Shown one piece after another: positions 1-8,722 of a stretch of DNA of 64,000 nucleotides. Made by a program: the position numbers and the translations under genes. The notes beneath the pieces are model-generated. The model was given only the letters and a program-made list of their open reading frames with translations. It was not told the origin of the DNA and searched no databases. The stretch comes from Lampris incognitus (Eukaryota > Chordata > Actinopteri > Lampriformes > Lampridae), in NCBI RefSeq assembly GCF_029633865.1, contig NC_079213.1, positions 102,510,923 to 102,574,922 on the forward strand, read 5' to 3'. The stretch's first letter is position 1; each line of letters starts with the position of its first letter.

Positions 1-471
1 TGTCGGATGTATGTTGCTAATAGCAGCACTGCTGAGGTGAACAAACTGCGTTACCAGCTCTTCTGCACCATAAGGGGAGAGGTTGAGTCCAGCCAGCTGC
101 CACCATGTAGAGACTGTCTCTTTATGCATGTTCAACGAGCCAACTATCAGGCAGCAATATGGAAGTGCTGTCTGCAGGCTAACCCTGTGGTGCCAAGCCC
201 TACCGAGTATGGATGGACAGACGATGAAGGCAAGCTGGCCATTTACTGGATGCGCTCCCCACCTGCACCAGATGTGGTCTTGGAAATGCTAACATGCAAG
301 TGTGTGCATTCATGCAAAATGCCAAGCCGCATGTGCCTGTCAAATGGACTTCCATGCACAGACATGTGCAGGTTACAGACCTGCAGTAACCAAAAACAGC
401 AAGATGGTCCAGAACTGGACTTTGAACTTGGGGAGTCAGATGATGAGAGAAACGAGCAGTTTGATGAATGA
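1..471 (+). CDS. Cysteine-rich CXC-like protein fragment, 5' end outside the window
   Basis: The frame is open from the first base of the window, so the protein probably starts upstream; the first Met is at 7. The C-terminal third has regularly spaced cysteines (CKC, SCK, a GLPCTDMC core and a CSN end), resembling the tesmin/TSO1 CXC zinc-binding pattern. The part before it contains the phrase RANYQAAIW, which I recall from many repetitive, uncharacterised fish and invertebrate proteins. The end is acidic (DDERNEQFDE). No DDE or reverse transcriptase motif is visible. It is more likely the tail of an ORF from a repeated, possibly mobile, family than a unique host gene. Function is not known. 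Confidence 0.5.
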   Translation, partial: CRMYVANSSTAEVNKLRYQLFCTIRGEVESSQLPPCRDCLFMHVQRANYQAAIWKCCLQANPVVPSPTEYGWTDDEGKLAIYWMRSPPAPDVVLEMLTCKCVHSCKMPSRMCLSNGLPCTDMCRLQTCSNQKQQDGPELDFELGESDDERNEQFDE

Positions 472-1344
472 CAGTGTGATGATTCTGATGGTATTACTGT
501 GGTAGTAGTCTATTGATGCACAGGATGTTGATTCTGGACTTGGTTACCCAGAGCTTGATAACAATAATGTAACCATATTCACATATACCCATTACCCTAC
601 CCATTACCATTACATATACCCACTAATGATATGGGATTACATGTATCATTGACTAAGTATATGTAAATGTCAATGTTGTTTAAAATATTAAAATAGTTCA
701 TTACCTCACTATGGTATTCCTTTTTATCATGTATTTTGATTGTGTATTTAAACAAATGTATAGAGACCAGTTTGTGACCTAACTGGCTTTGGTCTAGTTC
801 TCATTTAAGGCTCACAATCACCTCACACAATGAAATAGTATGGGTATATTATACATTTCCTGAATCTTTACAGTCCTGTGAGTATTCCAGTTTTTGTGTT
901 TTGTGTCCCTGATATTCCTAGATGCCACAGGGCTAAAAGAAAGTATATAGTTTAGGCGAACATTGCAGAAAGATGTGCGTTATTGACGGGTTGAAGAGCT
1001 CAAGTGACCTCTATATTTGTGAGAAATATCCACAACAGGGCTTGAATGACAGCTAAGAAGGTCCCCTTTAAAATGATACCAAAGACAATATTATAGAACA
1101 TTGAAAAATGTCCTGACCATGAGGCTAAACCAGGATATGCACCAGCGTCTAAAATGCAATTTAGTTTAGCGGGTGGTTAACTTCATGAGCTGATAACTGT
1201 GATACAGCTGCCACTCAGGAATGTTTATCATACCAAAATATCATCTACAGACATGGATCCTTTCAAAAATTATAAGTAAGTTTTGCCACCTTGAGTGTAC
1301 CGAAATATTGTCTGGCCCATGGACTAATTTAGGCCCCGGAGGCC
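472..1344. other. AT-rich stretch with no recognised gene
   Basis: I see only short ORFs and a tandem ATTACCC-like run near 585-620. No transposon ends, RNA gene or exon with plausible splice signals was recognised. Confidence 0.5.
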
Positions 1345-1551
1345 CCTGTAGAAGAGCAGCTCATTGAGGGGTTTGTGCATTCTGTGATCTCCTCACTGCC
1401 TATCAGAGAAAAGCGGCTCATGGACCTCAAACAGGCTAAACAGGCTGATGAGTTGCTAAGACAGGTGGCTCATTACTGTCAGGAAGGTTGGCCAGATGAT
1501 GTCAAGCATGACAGTGCACTGAAAGACACTGAAAGAATTGACTTGACTTGA
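1345..1551 (+). pseudogene. Ty3/Gypsy pol remnant (RNase H-integrase linker)
   Basis: A 68-codon open stretch without its own start reads PVEEQLIEGFVHSVISSLP and then KQADELLRQVAHYC. It resembles the linker between RNase H and integrase in fish Ty3/Gypsy polyproteins. No neighbouring RT, RNase H or integrase motif remains, so this is an isolated relic. The assignment is by resemblance only. Confidence 0.45.
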
Positions 1552-1990
1552 CCTCAGAAAAGAAAGGAAAAGACAAAAAAAATCTTATAAAATACTGTTG
1601 TAAGATAATTAGTGTAAATACTGTAATATATACCAAGAGAGAGGGTGGTGGCAGGTAAATGTATCAGAAGGAAAATAAACTTGTAACATGAGCAAAACAC
1701 TGTAAGATTCAATGTAAGATTAGATAATTAAGTATAATTGGGCGTTGATAAAGTCCTCCAATAGGGGGATTGCTGTGGGTTTAAAATTGAAAAGCAAATG
1801 ACGAAACGCAGTATAGCTTCATATGTAAATAGAAAACAGCACTGTTTGTATACTGGAAAACTATACTGGATAAAGGCAAGTAGCTGATCTTTAAAGTACC
1901 CCGCCACTCAAAAATGTGTTTTTCTTATGTTTGTGTCCCCTAAAATGTCTGGCCTTGACTATGTCTTAAAACTTTTCTTTTTGTGAAAGC

Positions 1991-2365
1991 TTTTACAAAT
2001 GTTTGATCTACTACTACTACTAATAATAATAATACTACTACTTTCGGTTGCTCCCATTAGGGGTCGCCACAGTGGATAATCCGTTTCCATCTCTTCCTGT
2101 CCTCTGCATCTTCTTCTGTCACACCATCCACCTGCAAATGTTTTACAAATTTTTGATCTTCTTCTTTCGGCTTGTTCCGTTCCGTTTTACAAATTTTTGA
2201 TATTTGTTTTGATTTATTCATACTGTTTTTATTTTTACTCTTACTTATTTGGTCTTATTCTTGTTTATGCCTTGCCTGGTTTCATTTCTTTGTAAAGCAC
2301 TTTGTAACATTGTTTTAGAAAAGTGCTATATAAATAAAGTTATTACTATTATTATTATCATTATT
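1991..2365 (+). mobile_element. L2/Rex1-type LINE 3' tail split by RTE-like LINE tails
   Basis: The 3' part (AAGTGCTATATAAATAAAG followed by ATT repeats) is the same tail as at 60010-60215. It is interrupted by a minus-strand RTE-type 3' end at about 2013-2135, the same sequence as the end of the RTE copy at 20390-20480, with a TAC/TAA microsatellite on its 3' side. A second short insert ends near 2184. The target sequence TTTTACAAATKTTTGAT occurs three times (from 1991, 2141 and 2185). Confidence 0.6.
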
Positions 2366-2851
2366 ATCATACTGACTTGTATCTGTGTAAACTTTGTCAC
2401 TAGAGTGGTGTTTTCACATTCCTCTACTGTAGGGGGAGCTGTCTGCGCACTTCAATAAAATCTGACATTCAAACGTACCCAGATAAACTAGATTTTGCAC
2501 GTCACAAATCCAAAAGCCAATTGCTGTTTTATATGCAAATACAGGGCGGGCAAAGAACCCTGAGACCTCCCGCGCAGAGCAGACTTGTCAGTACAGACAG
2601 CAAGTTTGCGTTAGTATAGCAAATGTTTTGACAGCAAACATGGTAGAGGGCAGTTTTTGGTTGTAAACCGGACCCTGGAGCTTCCTTCCACTATCTACCA
2701 AAAAAAAAAACCACTATACCGCTGAAATGGCTTAATTCGCGTATTTGTTGCTTATATGTTGCCGATGATTTTGTTTGTTTTTATTGCTTTTATGTTTTCT
2801 TTAACATGTTCAATAAAATTGATTGATTGAAATGGTGGGAATTTATTTACA

Positions 2852-2955
2852 GACATCGGGCTCACATACCTACGAAGCTGGGGGGGACTGCGTATCTGCA
2901 ACGCTCATTTCAGTGAGGAGTGTTTCCATAACCTAACTACGTTAGCTTTTTGCTA
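2852..2955 (+). pseudogene. THAP-type zinc finger fragment
   Basis: After an AG at 2850-2851 a 34-codon frame reads LRICNAHFSEECF, matching the C-terminal half of a THAP domain (the C..HF....CF pattern). It ends in a stop soon after. No N-terminal C2 half is visible nearby. It probably belongs to the THAP-bearing transposase of the surrounding candidate Kolobok-like element. Confidence 0.4.
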
Positions 2956-3016
2956 GCTGCTGATGGTTGTTTGCTCGCCTCGCCCTGACATCCTGGCAGT
3001 CTTGAATTTTATGTCC

Positions 3017-5326
3017 CTTTCCCACTACATGGTACCAGCTCAACTCGACTCGCCCTTTTTTCATTTCATTATTATTTATTCCGCTCATGGTAGAGCACAG
3101 CACCAGAGAGAAACAAGCAATTCATGATCAAACAACTCAATTTACACGGTCCATGATCGAAAAGGAGCAGGGAGAAGAAAAATCTTATTTTGCCTGCCCC
3201 TTACTCAAACATAAATAAACAACAGAATAGATGGTCTGTCAGTCAGTTACTCAACAACTAATACTTACAGCAACATGAGAAATGAAAAAGAAACAAAAAG
3301 CCATACACAATAATTCACCATCAACTGAAAACCCATTACCTGACAACTCCATATTGTCTAATTATTCTTTCCTTATACATTTTCTTGAACTGAAATATAT
3401 TTATACAACCCTTTAGGTCGTTCGCTAAAGAATTCCATAGTTTGACTCCAAATACACATCTGCTTTTAAGTAGTACGTGCATACTGATGTTTAAAATTAA
3501 ATTCCTTCTATGGTCCTCGTCCTCTGAACTAAAAACAAATAAGTTCTGTAAATCTTCTGGTAATACTCTGCTTTTCGCCCTGTACTGATGTCAGGACTAA
3601 TGTAATGTACATAACTAACAATGCCTGTAACTCTTTAAGTTTCATTAATCCTGACTTAATAAACAGTCCGTGGGTATGTTCTCTTCGATCCACTTCATGA
3701 ATAATTCTTACAGCTCTTTTCTGTAATACAACCAATGGCTTTACGTTGCTCATGTATGTGTTGCCCCACACTTCCACACAGTAAGTAAAATATGGCAAAA
3801 TAAGTGAACAATACAGAATTCACATTACCTTGTCATCTAACATATACTTTGTTTAAAACAGAAATATTAATAGACACCTTTGTTTTTACACATGCTATAT
3901 GAGATTTCCATGTCAGTTTGTCATCCATTATTAAACCCAAAAATCTAAACTCGGCTACTCTTTCAATATCAGCTCCATCTATGGACAGTAAAACATTTTC
4001 ATCACTTTTCTGTTTAGCAAAAACCATAAACTTTATTTTGTTCAAATTTAATGATAACTTATTTTCATCAAACCATATTTTCAGTTTGACCATTTCATTT
4101 ACAATGTTTTCTGCTAAACTTTTTAAATCATCTCCTGAACTAAAAAAAATTAGTCATCTGCAAACAAGATTGAAAATATCTGCTTAGAGGTTTGATTATG
4201 CAGTCATGTCGATCCCATCACTGTCAGCTGATGTCTTGTTTTTGGATTTCGCTAGAATGGATCCAATTTCATTTTCACTCACCTCTCCTAGAAACATAGA
4301 CTGTACCACTTTACTTCCTCCATTCCAGCCACCTTCTACTTGCCCATGTTTTTTAATGGAATTTGCAAGATTAGGCCCAACATTAACAAAAAAGGAATTA
4401 AATTTATTTACCACGTCATTGATGTTTTTTATAACCTTATTATTGTCATTGATGAAATGATTGGGCAGATCTGTAGACACAGTTATTTCCGATTACATTG
4501 TTTAATATTTTCCAAGTACCTTTAATGTTGTTTTGATTTTCTTTTAACATTTTATTATAATATTATTTCCTGGCTTGTCTCAATATCATTGCCAACTTAT
4601 TTTTGTAAACCTTATATTGCTTTTCAGCTGTCCCTTGTTTTAAATTTTATGATGTCTCTGTAAAGTTTATTTTTCTTTTTGCATGCATTTTGTAAGCCCT
4701 TTCTTATCCAAGGTTTTTTTATATAGCTACATTTATGTTTGCAATGCATTATTGGAAAATGTGAATCATACAGTGATAAGTAGCTCTTTAGAAATGTCTC
4801 ACATGAAGAATTTATCTCTTCTACATACACCCCTTTCCACTCTTCTTTTAAGAGGTCATTCCTGTATTTGTTTATTGCTTCGTCGGTTCTTACCCTTACA
4901 CATCTATAGTAAGTTTCCTCCTTATTTCTATCTCTTTTTTCGTTTTCCATTACTGGAAAGTACTTTGGTAACCGTTACCACTTTTCTGGTACCACCTTTG
5001 TCGAGGTTCCAAAAAATCTGGAGCGGGTACCAAAATCAATGCACACCTCTGATTGGTCAGAGAAACGCCTTTCCGCGTCATTTTGCGTCATCAATGCGCG
5101 CATGGGCTATCGCCCGGCATTTTTAACCAAAGGAGTTGAATCAAGTGCATTTTTAAATACCGAAGCGGTCGAAGCGCAGTTATCTTAAAAGTACATTTTG
5201 AAATTGAAAAAAATCGAGAGCCGAAAATCCAGCTCCACTGAGGGGGTACTGTTACGGTAATGGAAAACGACACATAAGCGAGGCGAGTCGAGTTGAGCCG
5301 GTACCACGCAGTGGAAAAGGCGCATT
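3017..5326. mobile_element. Foldback/MITE element interrupted by a LINE
   Basis: The left part (3017-3059) carries the CACTACATGGTACCAGCTC end. The right part (4950-5326) carries internal sequence and the inverted end (GAGCCGGTACCACGCAGTGG). An uninterrupted relative sits at 6543-6781. The LINE at 3060-4950 splits this copy, with a T-rich duplicated target (CTTTTTT) on both sides. Confidence 0.6.
3060..4950 (-). pseudogene. Non-LTR retrotransposon, internally deleted ORF2
   Basis: Three minus-strand pieces are in order: 4950-4624 (region before RT, phrase KPWIRKGLQNACKKKNKLY), 4480-4196 (start of RT, KNKTSADSDGIDM) and 4093-3529 (end of RT plus the LQKRAVRIIH tail). The central palm with the catalytic YxDD is missing between about 4196 and 4100, and frames are broken. 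The 3' end near 3060 ends in an A-rich tail on the minus strand. The element is dead. The type is jockey/CR1-like by eye. Confidence 0.65.
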
Positions 5327-5934
5327 AGACTACTGCCAATGAGCCAGTTCCCAGGCAAACTTAATTGGCCAGCAATATAAACACATATTACACGCAATAT
5401 AAACACCTCAGCGAGAGGAAACGTATCTTTCTGCAAACTACCTCTGGTATACAGTTACATGACGATGGGAACACGCTGTATGTAACGTCGTAGCAGATGT
5501 CATTGTATGTTTCACAGCCGCTGCTTCGTTAGCCACTGCCTGTTACAAGCTAACACACAACATAAACAAATAAAAGATGCCAACTACACTTACCATTCTG
5601 ATACATCTGCTAGTCTGGTTTTGGCGCACAACAGTCTGAGTCTGACTGAGGCTCAAACGTGTAGGGCTGAATCTCCGATGTTTTCTGTACCGCCGGCCAT
5701 CTTATATACACACCGCTCTTTTCACCCGTCAACAGCGGTGGTGGGCGGGGCCTGAGGCCTGTGATATTTGCAGTCATATATCCTGCATTTCTCAATTAGA
5801 GAGAAGGTACACGTGCTTCCAGCCCCTTTTCGTTTCTTTTTTTTTTTTACTTTTTATGTGGGAAAACTATGTTAAAAATATATTAATCATCTCAAGTGTA
5901 TTTTTAAACTTTAAAATATGTCTGGAGGGGTACT
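5327..5934. other. Right interior of the candidate Kolobok-like element
   Basis: I recognise no coding motif here. It ends in the inverted AGTACCCC terminus. Only short ORFs are present. Confidence 0.3.
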
Positions 5935-5954
5935 TTAATATCTTATTTATTTTT

Positions 5955-6205
5955 CATTTTACTACTTCATTGATCCCCGCGGGAAAATTCTTCTCTGCAT
6001 TTAACCCATCCTAGCTGTGTAGCTAGGAGCAGTGGGCAGCTGCCGTGCAGCGCCTGGGGACCAACTCCAGTTCCTCTTGCCATGCCTCCCTCGGTCAGGG
6101 GCACAGACAGGAGTGTTAACCCTAACATGCATGTCTTTTTGACGGTGGGAGAAACCAGAGCATCCGGAGAAAACCCACCACAGACGGGGTGCAAACTCCA
6201 CACAG
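5955..6205 (-). mobile_element. tRNA-derived SINE, family B2, head truncated
   Basis: The copy shares its 3' tail (TTTATTGATCCC on the plus strand, then the GGTTAAATGCAGAG inverse) with copies at 31086 and 46685. The tRNA-like head with its B box is missing, so the copy is truncated near 6205. Confidence 0.65.
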
Positions 6206-6542
6206 AAAGGATGAAATTAGATATAACTGGGCATAAAAATAAAGTTGTCCTCCTATAACGGGGGTGGAGGTAAATTTAAAATTAACAAAATTATAGGCTT
6301 ATGTATTAGGCTTATGTATTGATTACTATGGTTTTAGCTTTAGATAAAAACATTAAACAGTGTACATTATAGCTTAGTCCTAAAGAACACTCATGTTAAT
6401 ACTAGTAGTTGATGACTAACGAACATCTCTTACTGCTCCCCCCAATCAAAGCAGTCTAGAACCAGGCCTGGTCCTGATTAGTGATACAGTACCGAAGAAT
6501 TCAAGGTAGTCTGACATTAGAGAGCAGAAACTAAACTAATGA
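6206..6542. other. AT-rich spacer, nothing recognised
   Basis: The first 80 bases resemble about 1735-1800 in direct orientation (both carry a GGGCR-then-TAAAGT-then-TCCTCC order and TTTAAAATT), which hints at an old shared repeat. There is no gene. Confidence 0.3.
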
Positions 6543-6781
6543 CCCTTTTCCACTACATGGTACCAGCTCGACTCGCAGCGCGTCGTTTTCCATTACTGTA
6601 ACAGTACCCCCTCTGTGGAGCTGATTTGCATTGAGTTTGGTACCCACTCCAGTTTTTTTGGAACCTCGACAAAGGTGGTACCAGAAAAGTGGTAACAGTT
6701 ACCAAAATGGCAGTACTTTCCAGTAATGGAAAACGAAAAAGTCAAGTCGAGTTGAGCCAGTAACATGTAGTGGAAAAGGGG
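6543..6781. mobile_element. Foldback/MITE element, about 240 bp
   Basis: The ends CCCTTTTCCACTACATG and CATGTAGTGGAAAAGGG are inverted copies. The interior has further inverted pieces (GGTACC, TTTTCCATTACTG and CAGTAATGGAAAA). It has no coding capacity. It is the same family as the interrupted copy at 3017-5326. Confidence 0.75.
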
Positions 6782-6970
6782 CATAAGCTTACCGTCAAAG
6801 ACAGAGAGGTGTGTCTCCACAGCCCCAGATTTAGAGACACACCTTTTCTCACCTTACAAATGCACCAGATGAAGACGACTCGAGCCAAGTATTGCATGAG
6901 CCTTTAATGGAGGTGACGGCTGGTGAATGAAGGGAAAGAAAAGGAAGAGGAAGGAGAAGGTCCTCTAGAC

Positions 6971-7496
6971 CAGTGTTTCTCAACCGGGGGTCCGCGGACC
7001 CCTAGTGGTCCGTGGTGTAATTGCAAGGGGTCCGTGAAAATAAAATATCTTTTAAAAAAAAAGATCCTATGACATTTATAGAAATAGGATTATTTTACTC
7101 AAATGTGACTGAGACCTTTATCTACCTAAACTATAAAGGGTAACAGGATTTTTTTCTCTAATTACATCTGTTTCACAAGTGTAATCTATTGTATTTTAAT
7201 AAGAGATCTCGCTCCCGTTAGCATTGTTAAAAGTTACTGCATAAAAATTCTGTTGTTACATATATCTGAAAGTTACTGCATAAGAATTCTGTTTTGTTAA
7301 CTATATCTAAGTTACAACTGAAAGCTCTTATTTTTGCCCCAAAGAGTGAATAAATGCTATAATGCAATTTAAAATGCAGTTTCTACTGTTTCTATCAAAT
7401 TGCAACCCCCCTCCCCCAAGATCAGGTGGAGGGGTCCTCAGGGTAGATTAAAAATATGCAGGGGGTCCAGGACCCCAAAAAGGTTGAGAACCACTG
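6971..7496. mobile_element. Non-autonomous hAT-type element with perfect 8-bp TSD
   Basis: The termini CAGTGTTTCTCAACC and GGTTGAGAACCACTG form the inverted repeat typical of hAT/Charlie-like elements. The 8-bp sequence CTCTAGAC is duplicated exactly at 6963-6970 and 7497-7504. The 526-bp interior has no transposase. Confidence 0.85.
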
Positions 7497-7839
7497 CTCT
7501 AGACTTCACTCAGGCAAAAAGCTTCCAAGCGGATAGCAATACAAAGAGTGAGGCGTAGGAATATATAGAATATATATTTTTGATCACATGATCCACCAGG
7601 GGTTGCCCATCTACAACACCAGAAAATATCATGAAGTGTATCCCTGCGCAAGGAGAAATATAATTGCTACAAAACAGATGCTGAAGTTGTACAGCAGTAG
7701 TAAACCTTTTTTTTAATGTTTTGATCTGAAAAGATGTTGTGGGTCTAGGATCGTACAACAGAATGTCATGATGAATTCGCCAAAAATGACATGGCAGCTT
7801 TAAGGGAACAAAGCATTGCTTTTTTTTTATGTACGAGGG

Positions 7840-7971
7840 AAAGTGGCGGCCTGTCCAGGGTGTCTCCCTGCCTGCCGCCCAGTGACTGCTGGGATAGGCT
7901 CCAGCATCCCCGCGACCCTGAGAGCAGGATAAGTGGTTTGGATAGTGGATGGATGGATGGATGGATGGAAA
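7840..7971 (+). mobile_element. SINE family B, 3' part only
   Basis: The conserved 3' block (GGCGGCCTGTCCAGGGTGTC through AGCAGGATAAG) ends in a GGAT microsatellite. The tRNA-like head is absent, and ATGGATGG repeats form the tail. Confidence 0.7.
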
Positions 7972-8039
7972 GTGCACATTATCATCAATCCTGTCCGAAC
8001 TGCCAAGTCATATGGGGGGAATCAAAGATGGTGAGACCC

Positions 8040-8401
8040 ATGTGACGTGGGCCACACACTTGGTGTCCAGTGTTAGACCAATAAAATATGAGGCGGGTAG
8101 AAAGACCACATGCCAGCGTTAGAAGAAACTAAACTCGACACCTTCAGTCTAACCCACACCACCATCACTATTCTCTATCTACACCCCTTTATATCCTTTA
8201 TACACTGCAGAAGACAGTTAGACTAAATATGATTGCTTATTCACTCTTTAAACAATGCTCACAGAAAAAGTAATTAAATACAAAGAAACTTATCAAAACC
8301 TAAAAAAAAATTAAGTTGTTAAAAAAAGAAACTAATAAATTACACAAATTCTCTCTCCATAGACAGTTTCCAAAACAAAACATCAGGGGGCGCACCTGAG
8401 C

Positions 8402-8439
<38 letters not shown>

Positions 8440-8565
8440 CCATTTCATGATTATACAAATAAATCTTAAAAGTTTGGCTTCAACTATTAAGTTCTACTTC
8501 TTCAGTACCACACATGGCACTCAGGGTCTCGACAGCAAAGATTGTCATGACTAATCATTCAAGTT
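8040..8565. other. 3' flank and probable 3' UTR of ssx2ip
   Basis: This lies directly downstream of the ssx2ip stop. An ATTAAA on the minus strand (8404-8409) is a possible poly(A) signal, next to a TA microsatellite (8407-8439). No AATAAA on the minus strand was found close to the stop, so the true 3' end is uncertain. A segment near 8160-8205 resembles 39245-39290. Confidence 0.35.
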
Positions 8566-8722
8566 TCATACGGAGCTATTCTCCTCCTCCCCATGAGGTG
8601 TGTGGCTCCTGTGATGCTCTCCGTTCCCCTGGTGGAGCTGGACAGGAACATCGCTGCTAGGAAAAAGCCTCGACTCCTGTGTGCAGGAACTCCTTCTCTT
8701 TGGTTTAGACATCATGCTCGGA
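8566..8722 (-). CDS. ssx2ip: ssx2ip last coding exon
   Basis: The acceptor is CCTTCCAG. The exon completes a split codon, then gives 51 residues (from [10 protein letters not shown] to GEEENSSV) and a TGA stop. It is a low-complexity, charged tail. Its phase matches the exon at 8827. Confidence 0.8.

Larger units (their letters stand above)
1895..5934. mobile_element. Candidate Kolobok-like DNA transposon remnant with TTAA flanks
   Basis: The left end starts AGTACCCCGCCA directly after TTAA at 1891-1894. The right end is the inverted AGTACCCCTCCA directly before TTAA at 5935-5938. A TTAA target duplication and a THAP finger are features of the Kolobok superfamily, and a THAP-like fragment lies inside at about 2852-2955. 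The terminal repeats are only about 12 bp clear, and much of the interior is later insertions (LINE tails, a foldback element and a LINE). A chance TTAA match cannot be excluded. Confidence 0.4.
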
